A DNA stretch of 64,000 nt from Flaviflexus huanghaiensis (GTDB taxonomy: Bacteria > Actinomycetota > Actinomycetes > Actinomycetales > Actinomycetaceae): positions 62,001 to 126,000 of the forward strand of contig NZ_JACFAK010000007.1 of NCBI RefSeq assembly GCF_014118685.1. The letters run 5' to 3'. Both the position numbers and the translations under genes were made by a program. The notes under the pieces are model-generated. The model did no database searches. It was not told the DNA's origin and saw nothing but the letters and a program-made list of their open reading frames with translations. Position 1 is the first letter of the stretch. Each line of letters begins with the position of its first letter. Positions 1-7,931 of this stretch are shown one piece after another.

Positions 1-505
1 GCTTCCACGACTCCTGCATGAACGGCGTATTCCACGGGGTGATGAGGCCGGCGACACCAAGCGGCTTCCGGTTGACGTAGTTAATCTGCCGACCCGGCAT
101 CTTAAACGCGCCGTCGACCTGGGCAACGATAAGGTCGGCAAAGAAGCGGAAGTTCTCGGCCGCTCTGTTTGCCTGACCCTTCGCCTGACGGATCGGCAGG
201 CCGGAGTCGAAGGACTCAATGGCGGCGAGTTCATCGTTGATTTTCGCCACCTCGTCGGCAACCCTGTTGAGGATCGTCGCACGCTCGCGGGGCAGCATGT
301 GCGGCCACGGTCCCTCGTCGAACGCCTTCTTCGCCGCTGCGACAGCGCGGTCGACGTCCTCCTTACCGCCCGCGGCGGCCGTTATGTAGTTCTGGTTCGT
401 CGTCGGCTCGAGGACGTCGAAGACCTCGCCGGACACAGAATCGTGTAGCGCACCGCCGTAGTAGTGCTGGATTCGCTCGGGAAGCCCTGCAGGCTTGTCG
501 ATCAT
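1..505 (-). CDS. hpaE: 5-carboxymethyl-2-hydroxymuconate semialdehyde dehydrogenase (HpaE type), 3' part outside window
   Basis: Aldehyde dehydrogenase superfamily, N-terminal 168 residues only; the frame runs off the left edge. HpaE oxidises the semialdehyde made by ring cleavage of homoprotocatechuate, using NAD, in 4-hydroxyphenylacetate degradation. The visible part carries the family features ESFDSGLPIRQAKGQ (about residues 91-105), the AENFRFFAD segment and LITPWNTPFM, which resemble HpaE more than generic betaine-aldehyde dehydrogenases. The ATG at 505 follows a good GAAGGAGA ribosome site. It lies 48 bp downstream of the FAH-RraA gene on the same strand, so the two probably form one operon. 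The catalytic Cys and Glu are outside the window, so activity cannot be judged. A related semialdehyde dehydrogenase is the alternative. Confidence 0.75.
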   Translation of the reverse strand, partial: MIDKPAGLPERIQHYYGGALHDSVSGEVFDVLEPTTNQNYITAAAGGKEDVDRAVAAAKKAFDEGPWPHMLPRERATILNRVADEVAKINDELAAIESFDSGLPIRQAKGQANRAAENFRFFADLIVAQVDGAFKMPGRQINYVNRKPLGVAGLITPWNTPFMQESWK

Positions 506-553
506 TGTCTCTCCTTCTCACAGGCGCACGCGCGCCGTCACATCACGTCTGGG

Positions 554-2005
554 TCAGCGGGCCGAAGCCCACTCGTCGTAGCGCTCGCGCCACGTTGCAT
601 TCATGGGGTACAGCCCGTCGACCGAGTGGCCCTCGGATACCATCTGGGCGATGAACTCCTCCTCGGACTCCTGCTGTTCTGCAGCCTCGAGGATTCCAAG
701 GACCATGTGCGGGGGAATAACGAGGGCACCGTCATCGTCGCCCACGATGACATCGCCCGGCTGAACGGTGACCCCACCACAACTGATCGTGTCGTCAACG
801 CTCCACGGAATGTGGACGCGGCCGAGCACGGACGGATGGGCGGCCTGGGCGAAGACGGGTAAACCGACATCGCCCACCGGGCCCCAGTCGCGCACCGCTC
901 CATCGGTGATGATGCCGGCGGCGCCGCGCACCTTCGCCCGCAGGGCGAGAATGTCACCGAGAGTGCCCGCGAATTCGAACGAGCGTGCCTCCATGACGAG
1001 GACTTCGCCCTCGTTGATCGTATCGACCGCGCGCTTCTGCGCGTTATATCCGCCGCCGTGGGCCTTGAACAGGTCGGGACGGTGCGCAACGTAACGTAGC
1101 GTGCGGGCTCGACCGACGAGCTTCGTACCCGGTGTCATCGGGTGGACACCATCGATCGACACGTTCGGGTAACCTGCCTGCCGCAACTGGGACGACAGTG
1201 TCGCGACCGCGACGTTCGCCAGCCGCTCGCGGATCTTCGGAGTTAACTCGAACGCCGGCTCAAGACCAGCGGCCTCACGGCTACCCCACGCATCGATGCG
1301 CTGGCGATCATCCGCCTTTGGCGCCGATCCGATGTCGGCAAGGGCCGGTCCTGCAACGACCGTTGTCGTGAGCTCTCCGGACGTGATCGACGGGTCCGTC
1401 TCGGAGGTCACCTCAACGGTGACGGTCTGTCCGGGCCGCAGGACAGAGGACCCTGCCGGTGTGCCAGTGAGGATGACATCGCCCGGCTCGAGCGTCATGA
1501 AGCGGGATAGGTCTGCGATGAAGTGGGCAAAGCTGAAGAGAAGAGTGGACGATGAATCGTCCTGAACGACCGTGCCGTCAACAGTGGCCGTGATTCGCAA
1601 CGCCGCCGGGTCGATGGAGGCTGCCTCGATAAGCCGCGGACCAATCGGGGTCATCCCGTCACCGGACTTCGAGCGAACGTTCGAGCCCTTGTCTGCCGAC
1701 CTGAAGTCGAGCAGGCCCATGTCATTCGCCGCGGTCACCCAGCCGACGTGACTCCACGCATCCTCTTGAGGGATGTTGCGGCCAGCGGTCCCGATGACGA
1801 GGGCGATTTCCGCTTCGAAAACAAGGAGCTCGGTACCGTCGGGGCGGACGACCTCACCCGGGCCGGTGAGCGAAGAGGGTGCTTTGAAGAAGTAGGAGGC
1901 CTCCGACGGGATCCGTCCGCGCTGTTCGGCGCGGGAAGGGTACGCGAGGTGGACGGCGATAACCTTCCCCACCGGGTGTGTAAGCGTGTCCGCGATGATG
2001 TTCAA
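554..2005 (-). CDS. Fusion of an FAH-family isomerase/decarboxylase and an RraA-like aldolase/decarboxylase
   Basis: Two cytosolic enzyme domains in 483 residues. Residues ~10-235 are a fumarylacetoacetate-hydrolase fold like HpaG/HpcE: GKVIAVHLAYPSRAEQRGR, the metal-binding E-x-E in VFEAEIALVIG, TAANDMGLLDF and DVILTGTPAG. Residues ~260-470 are an RraA/HMG-aldolase domain with the D-x20-R-D signature (Asp of LGDIL to DGAVRD); the acidic residue seen shortly after this motif in aldolases is not there (RDWGP). The frame is open to 2107, but I start at TTG 2005 because GGAG lies six bases upstream and homology begins there. It sits upstream of hpaE, pointing to homoprotocatechuate meta-cleavage. 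HpaG normally has two FAH domains; here the second is replaced by RraA. The substrate is inferred. Confidence 0.8.
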   Translation of the reverse strand: MNIIADTLTHPVGKVIAVHLAYPSRAEQRGRIPSEASYFFKAPSSLTGPGEVVRPDGTELLVFEAEIALVIGTAGRNIPQEDAWSHVGWVTAANDMGLLDFRSADKGSNVRSKSGDGMTPIGPRLIEAASIDPAALRITATVDGTVVQDDSSSTLLFSFAHFIADLSRFMTLEPGDVILTGTPAGSSVLRPGQTVTVEVTSETDPSITSGELTTTVVAGPALADIGSAPKADDRQRIDAWGSREAAGLEPAFELTPKIRERLANVAVATLSSQLRQAGYPNVSIDGVHPMTPGTKLVGRARTLRYVAHRPDLFKAHGGGYNAQKRAVDTINEGEVLVMEARSFEFAGTLGDILALRAKVRGAAGIITDGAVRDWGPVGDVGLPVFAQAAHPSVLGRVHIPWSVDDTISCGGVTVQPGDVIVGDDDGALVIPPHMVLGILEAAEQQESEEEFIAQMVSEGHSVDGLYPMNATWRERYDEWASAR

Positions 2006-2081
2006 CGCCTGCTCCTTCGCAACCGACCAGATCTCCCTCTCGAAAGAATCTCTTTCAATTCTTCTCCGGTCGTATCTTGTT

Positions 2082-2091
2082 TCGTATACGA
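2082..2091. promoter_or_regulatory. Perfect palindrome TCGTATACGA, possible GntR-type operator
   Basis: A perfect ten-base palindrome lies in the 246-bp divergent intergenic region between the FAH-RraA/hpaE operon and the forward aldehyde dehydrogenase. The GTATAC core is typical of operators bound by FCD-type GntR regulators of catabolic genes. A second, weaker GTATC half-site is at 2072-2076. No regulator gene is in view, so the protein is unknown. Confidence 0.35.
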
Positions 2092-2251
2092 TCTGAGATA
2101 TGATCATGCTGTGTCACCACATGGTTGTCAATTGAACATGTGAAACTGCTCTCGCGAACTTTCCCTGACCAGGTGCACGAATGTGCAGCAGGCTCCGGGT
2201 CTTGCGGGATGATGCCGAGGAGAACCCTCATACTTCGAAGGAGAAGTCACC

Positions 2252-3724
2252 ATGGCCAGAATCGACGAACTTCTATCCTCGATCCCCACGGATCTTTACA
2301 TCGACGGCGGCTTCCGGCCGTCGAGCTCGGGTGAGCGTTTCGACGTCTACAACCCGGCAACAGGCGAGGTCCTCACGACGGTCGCGAGCGCGACGCCCGA
2401 CGACGCCGCCGCAGCACTCGATGTTGCCGTCGCAGCGCAGGAGTCCTGGGCGGCGACACCGCCGAGAACACGTTCTGACATCCTCTACAAGGCGTTTGAG
2501 CTTGCGACGACAACGTACCGCGAGGACCTCGCCCTTATCATGACGCTCGAGATGGGCAAACCGCTTGACCAGGCCGACGGCGAGGTCACGTACGGGGCGT
2601 CATTCCTCCGCTGGTTCGCGGAGGAGGCCAACAGGATCCGAGGCGACTACTTCCGAATCCCGGAGGGGCACCTCCAGGCGATTGTTGTCCGACGCCCGGT
2701 TGGGCCCTGTCTCTTCATCACGCCCTGGAACTTCCCGCTCGCGATGGCAACCCGCAAGGCCGGCCCCGCCTTCGCAGCTGGCAACGTCGCGATCCTCAAG
2801 CCGTCTCGCGAGACACCGTTGACCGCGCTGTTCTTCGCCAAGATCATGCACGAGGCGGGCCTGCCAGCAGGCGTCCTCGCCGTCATCCCATCTGCGTCAT
2901 CGCGGACGATCACCGGCCCCCTCATCGCAGATCCGCGGCTTCGTAAGCTCTCCTTCACTGGCTCAACCGCCGTCGGCAAGGCACTCCTCCAGGAAGCATC
3001 CGCCAACGTTCTGCGCACATCGATGGAACTCGGCGGAAACGCCCCGTTCATCGTGTTCGAGGATGCCGACATCGACCGGGCGGTTGAGGGCGCGGTCGCA
3101 ACGAAGCTGAGGAACATGGGTGAGGCGTGTAACGCCGCCGACCACTTCTTCGTTCACGAGGACCTCTACGACGAGTTCACGGAAAAGTTCACGAAGGCGC
3201 TTGCCTCCCAACGGGTCGGCGATGGAACGCACGAGGGCGTCAACGTCGGCCCGCTCGTCTCCCAACAGCAGCTCGATGACGTGAGCGGCCTTGTCGAGCG
3301 AGCTGTTGAGGCAGGAGCCCAGATCACGACGGGTGGCAAGAGGATCGGCGAGGAGGGCTTCTTCTTCGAGCCCACCGTTATCACCGACATCGCCCCTCAG
3401 TCCGAGATTATGATGACCGAGATCTTCGGACCCGTCGCTCCGGTTGTGAGGTTCTCCGACGAGAGGGAACTCGTCAAGGTCATCAACGCGGATAGTGTCG
3501 GCCTTGCCGGATACTTCCACACGAACAACCTGCCAAGAATCCTGCGGCTCGCTGAAAAGCTGGAGATTGGCATGCTCGGTGTCAACAGTGCCACGATCTC
3601 CAACACGGCAGCCCCCTTCGGCGGAATGAAGCAGTCGGGCATGGGGCGCGAGGGCGGCAAGGAGGGGATCGAGGAATACCTCGAGACCGTTTACGTCGGC
3701 ATGCCCGCCCCCGACATCAGCTGA
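2252..3724 (+). CDS. gabD: NAD(P)-dependent succinate-semialdehyde dehydrogenase type
   Basis: A complete 490-residue aldehyde dehydrogenase, cytosolic, oxidising an aldehyde to its acid. It resembles GabD throughout: WFAEEANRIRGD (121-132), ITPWNFP with Asn160, Lys183, RKLSFTGST (231-239), catalytic base Glu259 in MELGGNAPFIVFEDAD and nucleophile Cys293 in GEACNAAD. The C-terminal NSATISNTAAPFGGMKQSG motif also fits. The second cysteine of the E. coli GabD redox pair is absent, and the usual Asn-Arg after it reads Asp-His. The start follows GAAGGAG. Succinate semialdehyde is the end product of 4-hydroxyphenylacetate degradation, so its place beside hpaE fits that route; GABA breakdown is the alternative. 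Confidence 0.8.
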   Translation: MARIDELLSSIPTDLYIDGGFRPSSSGERFDVYNPATGEVLTTVASATPDDAAAALDVAVAAQESWAATPPRTRSDILYKAFELATTTYREDLALIMTLEMGKPLDQADGEVTYGASFLRWFAEEANRIRGDYFRIPEGHLQAIVVRRPVGPCLFITPWNFPLAMATRKAGPAFAAGNVAILKPSRETPLTALFFAKIMHEAGLPAGVLAVIPSASSRTITGPLIADPRLRKLSFTGSTAVGKALLQEASANVLRTSMELGGNAPFIVFEDADIDRAVEGAVATKLRNMGEACNAADHFFVHEDLYDEFTEKFTKALASQRVGDGTHEGVNVGPLVSQQQLDDVSGLVERAVEAGAQITTGGKRIGEEGFFFEPTVITDIAPQSEIMMTEIFGPVAPVVRFSDERELVKVINADSVGLAGYFHTNNLPRILRLAEKLEIGMLGVNSATISNTAAPFGGMKQSGMGREGGKEGIEEYLETVYVGMPAPDIS

Positions 3725-3806
3725 GACCGGTGCCCGCCCGGCCTCGTAGGCGCCGCTACTCCTCCGCTTAGACTGACGTTAGTGGCGGCGATCTGAAAGG
3801 GTACCT

Positions 3807-4553
3807 ATGCGGCCGGACGGCCTAATTCTTGATTTCGGAGGCGTCATTTCCCTCTCCCGGAAGAACGCTGGATGGCAAAGGATCGTTGCCTCCTCCGTTT
3901 GGGACCTCGTGCGCACCGATGATCTGTCGGTCGCTCGAATCGCCGACGACGTCAGCGCGGCAGATACCGCGTATTCGCTGTGGCGGGACGCCATGTCCCG
4001 CCCGGCGGACCCCTCGGAAATCAGCCACGAAGCCTACGTTCACGATTTCATGGCTGCCGACTGGCCCGCTATGGCACGCAACCGCCTCGTCGGCCATGAG
4101 TCTGAGATATGCCAGATGGTGTCGACAGTGCAGGTGACACGTACCGTCCGACCTGGGATCGCGCGCCTGCTTAAGTGGTGCGATGAGCACGACCTCCCGG
4201 TGGCTGTTGCATCAAATGCGCTCAGCGGCTCCGTGCACCGCGCGACAATCGAGCAGTTCGGGTTTAGCCATCTCATTCTTGGCCAGGTCTATTCCGATGA
4301 AGCCGCTGTTCGCAAACCCAATCCAGCACTCATTCACCGCGCGGCGGACCTCCTCGGTCTCACAGCGGACCGCTGTTGGTACGTGGGAGACAGGGTGGAC
4401 AGGGACATCCTCTGCGGCCATCGAGCAGGGGTTGCCGCGACCATTCTCATCCCCGTGCCTGGCGCGCCCCCACGCCCTTTTCCTGTTCCAGTCGAACCGG
4501 ATGCCACGTTGCGTGATCCCGGAGAACTCGTCGGCCTCCTCGAGAGCTCTTAG
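3807..4553 (+). CDS. HAD-superfamily phosphatase-like hydrolase
   Basis: A 248-residue cytosolic HAD hydrolase. Motif I is LILDFGGVIS, with the nucleophile Asp9; the usual second Asp is Gly, as in the DFGGV branch (YihX and epoxide-hydrolase N-domain type). Motif II is VASNAL near residue 137, motif III Lys is in RKPNP, and motif IV is YVGDRVDRDILCGHRAG. A helical cap lies at roughly 20-115. AAAGGG sits six bases before the ATG. It is transcribed alone, 82 bp behind the dehydrogenase. The Asp-to-Gly change leaves the general acid uncertain. The substrate cannot be read from the sequence. Confidence 0.75.
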   Translation: MRPDGLILDFGGVISLSRKNAGWQRIVASSVWDLVRTDDLSVARIADDVSAADTAYSLWRDAMSRPADPSEISHEAYVHDFMAADWPAMARNRLVGHESEICQMVSTVQVTRTVRPGIARLLKWCDEHDLPVAVASNALSGSVHRATIEQFGFSHLILGQVYSDEAAVRKPNPALIHRAADLLGLTADRCWYVGDRVDRDILCGHRAGVAATILIPVPGAPPRPFPVPVEPDATLRDPGELVGLLESS

Positions 4554-4897
4554 ATCAGCCCGGCTGAGACGCCGACCGTGTCCTGACGTTCACTCGGTGC
4601 GCGCGGCTCTCGACCGTAACCAAAAGTGCCGCTCCGCCACGGCCGAAGGCGAGATACCCACCCTGTGATTTCACAGGCATCATCGGTGCGGGAGCTGACC
4701 GAACCCTTCGTCGGCCAGTGTTCGTGCGAGGTCGCTACAGATGTACGAAGCTGCTCCCCAGAAGGTGGGCTGAAGCATCATGCCCAGACTTCTTGGGGAG
4801 CAGTTTCATTCGATGGTTTCTCGCAGAGTAGCGAGCCAATCCCAGTACGCGTTTTCAAGCCGTGGTCGCCCGTGAAGCGGATGCGAGCGACCGGCCT
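4554..4897. other. Gene-free interval between HAD gene and small membrane protein
   Basis: About 340 bp without a convincing gene. It holds a short inverted repeat CCTGTGA-TT-TCACAGG (4662-4677) and the long imperfect hairpin at 4749-4804. Two minus-strand frames in 4806-4900 read like protein tails, but neither has a start, ribosome site or recognisable motif. Confidence 0.5.
4749..4804. terminator. Long imperfect inverted repeat, probable bidirectional terminator
   Basis: Arms built around CTGCTCCCCAGAAG and CTTCTTGGGGAGCAG continue inward through GTGGGC and GCCCAG, giving a stem of about 20 bp with one bulge and a loop of about 11 bases. It lies between the forward HAD gene and the reverse small protein, where a two-way terminator is expected. 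The T-run after it on the plus strand is only TTT, so a DNA element is not excluded. Confidence 0.45.
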
Positions 4898-5041
4898 CTA
4901 CCTTCGCGAGCGGCTGACGAGCGACAGGACGAGAGAGACGACCAGTAGCGCGATACCGAGCCAGATGAGGAACTTGGCTGCTTCGACGAAGACGCCGAAC
5001 AGCACCATGACGATTCCGATGATGATGAGTGTTAACCACAT
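4898..5041 (-). CDS. Small membrane protein, 47 residues, unknown function
   Basis: I do not recognise a named family. The protein is almost entirely hydrophobic: MWLTLIIIGIVMVLFG and KFLIWLGIALLVVSLVLSL form two likely membrane helices separated by VFVEAA, and it ends in a basic SRSRR tail that should stay inside the cell. The frame is open further upstream, but the ATG at 5041 has AAGGAG seven bases before it, while the preceding residues are basic and unlike a protein start. It is monocistronic. Tiny two-helix proteins of this kind are common in actinobacteria and usually uncharacterised. Confidence 0.65.
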   Translation of the reverse strand: MWLTLIIIGIVMVLFGVFVEAAKFLIWLGIALLVVSLVLSLVSRSRR

Positions 5042-5347
5042 GATTCTCTCCTTGGTTGCAACGATCGTGGGCGACTGTCTGTGCCGAAGTTGGTGACCTC
5101 GGGCGGGTGGCGACGTTACTGGTTGCAACGGGCCTCACAGTCATAGTGTGGTCCTGACGGTAGTGGACGGCGACCGGAGAGCGACGAATCTTTTCTTCTA
5201 CAGCGATATTCCAGCGGTCATTCGCCGTTTCCGCCAGGCTTCTCCCAGACAACCCCATGGCCGACCACAGGTTTTGGCTCGCGCGACGGCGTCAACGCAG
5301 GTCACGGCAGTGTGCGCCGCACGCCATATCCGGCGGGATATGACAAC

Positions 5348-5380
5348 CGGCCCAGCCGAGTCGATGCTCGTACTGGGCCG
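5348..5380 (-). terminator. Hairpin downstream of tRNA-Arg
   Basis: CGGCCCAG and CTGGGCCG pair over eight bases around a 17-base loop, ten bases beyond the 3' end of the reverse tRNA-Arg. There is no clear T-run, so termination or processing is an inference from position. Confidence 0.35.
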
Positions 5381-5390
5381 GGATGGGCGG

Positions 5391-5462
5391 TGCCCTCGAT
5401 TGGATTCGAACCAACGACCTATCGCTTAGGAGGCGATTGCTCTTCCGCTGAGCTACAAGGGC
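5391..5462 (-). tRNA. tRNA-Arg (anticodon CCT)
   Basis: The reverse strand folds into a full cloverleaf: acceptor GCCCTTG with CGAGGGC (one G-T pair), D-arm AGCTCAGCGGAAGAGC, anticodon stem ATCGC/GCGAT with loop CTCCTAA, and T-arm TTGGTTCGAATCCAA. Discriminator A; CCA is not encoded. The anticodon CCT reads the rare AGG arginine codon. Confidence 0.95.
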
Positions 5463-5488
5463 AACGCCCTACATTCTAGCGAAAGAAC

Positions 5489-6421
5489 TCATTCGGGCCT
5501 ATTCCACGGGACGTCTGTCACGCTCGGCGGGGTGGGCGGAATATCGTCACCGGGCTTGATCCGTCGAGGCACGACCATGACCGGGCTGGTCGAATGCTGG
5601 AGTATCGCCTGGGACGTCGAACCGAGGAGAAGGCCAGCAAAACCGCCCCTCCCCCGTGTGCCGATGACGAGCATGTCGACAGCGGTTGAGAACTCGGCCA
5701 TGAGCGCAGCCGGGTTGCCTTCGAGCGCATGTGTGCGCACCTCGATGTCAAATCCTTGCGTTGCCTTTTCGACGACAACCTCAAGGCCCGATCTCACGTC
5801 ATCGAGAACGTCGACCGAGTATCCCGCACCCGGCATCCACGCGATCGAACCCATGTTGACGGCCGCAACGGCGGTAAGCTTCGCCTGCCACCTCTCCGCC
5901 TCCCAGATTGCCCGTTCGAGGGCAATGTTGGAGGCCTCCGACCCGTCGACACCGACGACAATATGACGGATCGGTAGGCAGGAGCCTGCCGACTGTTCCG
6001 GGACAACGACAGCGGGGCAATACGAGTGTGCAGGCACGGCGCTAGAAACAGTGCCAAGGATCCTGTCGGCGAAACTGCCTCTCCCCCGAGAACCGACGAC
6101 GACAGTTGCAACCTTCTTGGAGATCTCTACAAGAACTGCGGCCGGGTCGCCCGTCTCGAGTGCCGATGATGTCTCAACTCCAGCGCGTTCCGCCCGCTTG
6201 ACTGCGATGTCAAGGTACTCGTTCGCTGCTTCGAACAGCCTCGAGTCGATTGACGATCCGGCTCCCTCGAACGTGTGGGCCGTGTACGTCGGTAGCTCGT
6301 ACGAGGTCACGATGTGCAACCTCGCCCGCCGCGCCTTCGCCTGCTCGATCGCCCACGTCAGGGCGATATCTGATCTCTCTGAACCATCGATACCAACGGC
6401 GACAACATTGTCATGCATCAT
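5489..6421 (-). CDS. Universal stress protein with two UspA domains
   Basis: A 310-residue cytosolic protein made of two tandem UspA domains (about 4-145 and 155-290). Each keeps the ATP-binding pattern: VVAVGIDGSE with VVGSRGRGSFADRILG in the first, and IVVGVDGSE with VIGTRGRGGFAGLLLG in the second, so both sites look able to bind nucleotide. Such proteins act in stress and dormancy. The frame extends to a GTG at 6514, but the ATG at 6421 has GGAGG five bases upstream and begins at the domain, so I use it. It stands alone next to tRNA-Arg. No regulatory site is recognisable. Confidence 0.9.
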   Translation of the reverse strand: MMHDNVVAVGIDGSERSDIALTWAIEQAKARRARLHIVTSYELPTYTAHTFEGAGSSIDSRLFEAANEYLDIAVKRAERAGVETSSALETGDPAAVLVEISKKVATVVVGSRGRGSFADRILGTVSSAVPAHSYCPAVVVPEQSAGSCLPIRHIVVGVDGSEASNIALERAIWEAERWQAKLTAVAAVNMGSIAWMPGAGYSVDVLDDVRSGLEVVVEKATQGFDIEVRTHALEGNPAALMAEFSTAVDMLVIGTRGRGGFAGLLLGSTSQAILQHSTSPVMVVPRRIKPGDDIPPTPPSVTDVPWNRPE

Positions 6422-6560
6422 GACGGCCTCCTTCTCAGGTCTTGCCTTCACTTTACCTTCCGAATGCTCTGCGCGGACCGGCAGATGGCTATTGACCCAG
6501 ATCTGAGCACACACGAGACCATTTATCCTTCACGTCTCCCCGATGGCGAGGGACATAGCG

Positions 6561-6596
6561 GAACGGGGACCAGTCCATGTGGACCGGTCCCCGTTC
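6561..6596 (-). terminator. Strong hairpin after the first NlpC/P60 gene
   Basis: GAACGGGGACC and GGTCCCCGTTC form an 11-bp perfect outer stem, with an inner GTCC-ATGT-GGAC stem. It starts ten bases past the reverse stop codon. There is no T-run, but position and stability fit a terminator. Confidence 0.5.
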
Positions 6597-6606
6597 GTCA
6601 CGGTTC

Positions 6607-7383
6607 TTAGAGAACGCGTAGATAGATGGGGCTGCCCCAGACCGGGGCTTCCTTCGTGCCCATGGTCGGGTTCCATGCGGCGATATGCATGCCATTGCCG
6701 GTGTAAATACCGACGTGCCCGGGCCACCACATGAGGTCACCGGGCTGCGCCTGCGAGGCGGGAACCTGCGTGCCTGCAAAGCGGGCGCCGGAGGAGGAGG
6801 CAGGAATCGACACACCGACCTGGCGGTAGACGTAGCTAGCGAAGCCGATGCAGTCCCAACCTGCGGGGCTCGTGCCGCCCCAGACATACGGGGCTCCTGC
6901 GTAGGAACGTGCGATGGCAACAACCTGCGAGCCGACGCCCGAAGCTGGGGCCGGTGCCGCAACTGGTGCGGCGGCAGCCGGTGCTGCCGCGGCCGGAGCC
7001 GGAGCGGCTGGAGCTGGCGCGGCCGGAGCCGGAGCGGGTGCGGCGGCCTGCTCTGCCACGGGGGCTTCTGCGGCGGCCAAGGTCTCTTCTTCAACAACGG
7101 GCTCGGGCTCGGGAGCCACCGCTGTCACTGTCACCTCGTCAAGCGCAAACTCTGCCGCGCCCGGTGACTGCACCGTGAACTGCTCAACAACCTCTTCGAC
7201 AGGCTGTGCGGCTAGGTCGATACGCTCGGAAGCGCCGATCTGCTCTTCGGTACCGAAGGCGGCGGGTGCAGCTGCGCTAAACAGCATGCCCGTCGTGGCG
7301 GCTGCGGCAGTAACAACGCCGGCGGCCATGGGCTTCATAGCGGGAACAGCGACGTGGCGGCCGGAACGCTGAGACTTGATCAT
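6607..7383 (-). CDS. Secreted NlpC/P60 peptidoglycan endopeptidase, paralogue 1
   Basis: A 258-residue exported cell-wall hydrolase expected to cut stem peptides of peptidoglycan. Residues 1-42 are a basic leader plus an Ala/Gly/Met-rich signal segment. Residues ~85-150 are an acidic then Pro/Ala-rich linker. Residues ~152-258 are NlpC/P60 with Cys178, His223 (PGHVGIYTG) and His233 (GMHIAAWNP). The usual D-C-S-G-F around the nucleophile reads D-C-I-G-F. The start at 7383 follows GGAG; the upstream ATG at 7440 has none. It has its own promoter at 7482-7510 and lies 548 bp downstream of a paralogue with the same layout. Altered activity from the Ser-to-Ile change is only a possibility. Confidence 0.88.
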   Translation of the reverse strand: MIKSQRSGRHVAVPAMKPMAAGVVTAAAATTGMLFSAAAPAAFGTEEQIGASERIDLAAQPVEEVVEQFTVQSPGAAEFALDEVTVTAVAPEPEPVVEEETLAAAEAPVAEQAAAPAPAPAAPAPAAPAPAAAAPAAAAPVAAPAPASGVGSQVVAIARSYAGAPYVWGGTSPAGWDCIGFASYVYRQVGVSIPASSSGARFAGTQVPASQAQPGDLMWWPGHVGIYTGNGMHIAAWNPTMGTKEAPVWGSPIYLRVL

Positions 7384-7481
7384 AAATTTCTCCAAGCGGG
7401 TGACCCCGCGGGTTTTTTTAATTCGTCTTTCGGTTTGCATGGCATCTGGTCGACACCTGTCCGCTGGGCGAACTCCAAGAA

Positions 7482-7510
7482 CTATAACAATAGTGAAACG
7501 GGAATGTCAC
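7482..7510 (-). promoter_or_regulatory. Sigma-70-type promoter of NlpC/P60 paralogue 1
   Basis: On the reverse strand a GTGACA -35 box (7505-7510) and a TTATAG -10 box (7482-7487) are 17 bases apart. This would start the transcript about 90 bases before the ATG at 7383. The paralogue's upstream region also has a CGTGACAT string, so the two may share a regulator. Confidence 0.5.
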
Positions 7511-7886
7511 GCTTCGATAACATCGCGTTTCGGCTGGTGAACGCGGAGAAAATGAAACCGCTTGTTAGCAACGAAAAATCGCGCGACACGCGTCACAGAA
7601 TGTTATAAACGTGTCTCACTTCGCACTTTTCCGCATCTCATTTCCGCCCACGACCACGGACTTTATGCTTCTCGCGGCCCCACCGAATGATCAAGCAGTG
7701 AACCCGCCCCACGGTCCGCGAGAACGTCATCGACGAAGGTGCAATGCGGGGATACCGACCACACGGGAGGCGACCCCTATCTCGCAACACCTTTTCCGGA
7801 TCGTTCTTCGGCGCACGCAACGAGACAAGAGCAGAGTTAGGTGTACGCCGCGCGATCGTATATGCAGTCGGTTGCGGATACGAAGA

Positions 7887-7913
7887 AGCGGCCAGCGCTC
7901 AGCGCTGGCCGCT
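7887..7913 (-). terminator. Terminator of NlpC/P60 paralogue 2
   Basis: AGCGGCCAGCGCT and AGCGCTGGCCGCT are perfect 13-base inverted copies separated by one base, 18 bp past the reverse stop codon. The reverse strand continues TCTTCGT. Because the arms are partly self-palindromic, the loop may open wider than one base. Confidence 0.65.
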
Positions 7914-7931
7914 CTCTACTTCGTATTCTTC

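Larger units (their letters stand above)
7384..7931. other. Intergenic region between the two NlpC/P60 genes
   Basis: 548 bp with no convincing gene. It holds the promoter and about 90-base leader of paralogue 1 and the terminator of paralogue 2. An A/T-richer part (about 7480-7640) suits a regulatory region. I looked for a ydaO-type c-di-AMP riboswitch, common before such genes in actinobacteria, and could not match its conserved core. Confidence 0.5.

Noticed and set aside
4806-5258. A 150-codon reverse frame overlapping the small membrane protein
   Set aside because: Its tail looks protein-like, but the rest is Arg/His-rich, has no ribosome site and conflicts with the well-supported 47-residue gene.
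6561-6596. Insertion-sequence end repeats behind NlpC/P60 paralogue 1
   Set aside because: The inverted repeat stands alone, without transposase or target duplication, directly after a stop codon, so a terminator is simpler.
7384-7700. A c-di-AMP (ydaO) riboswitch before NlpC/P60 paralogue 1
   Set aside because: The genomic context is right, but I could not match the conserved core or the paired arms; only a promoter and an unstructured leader are supported. A covariance-model search would decide.
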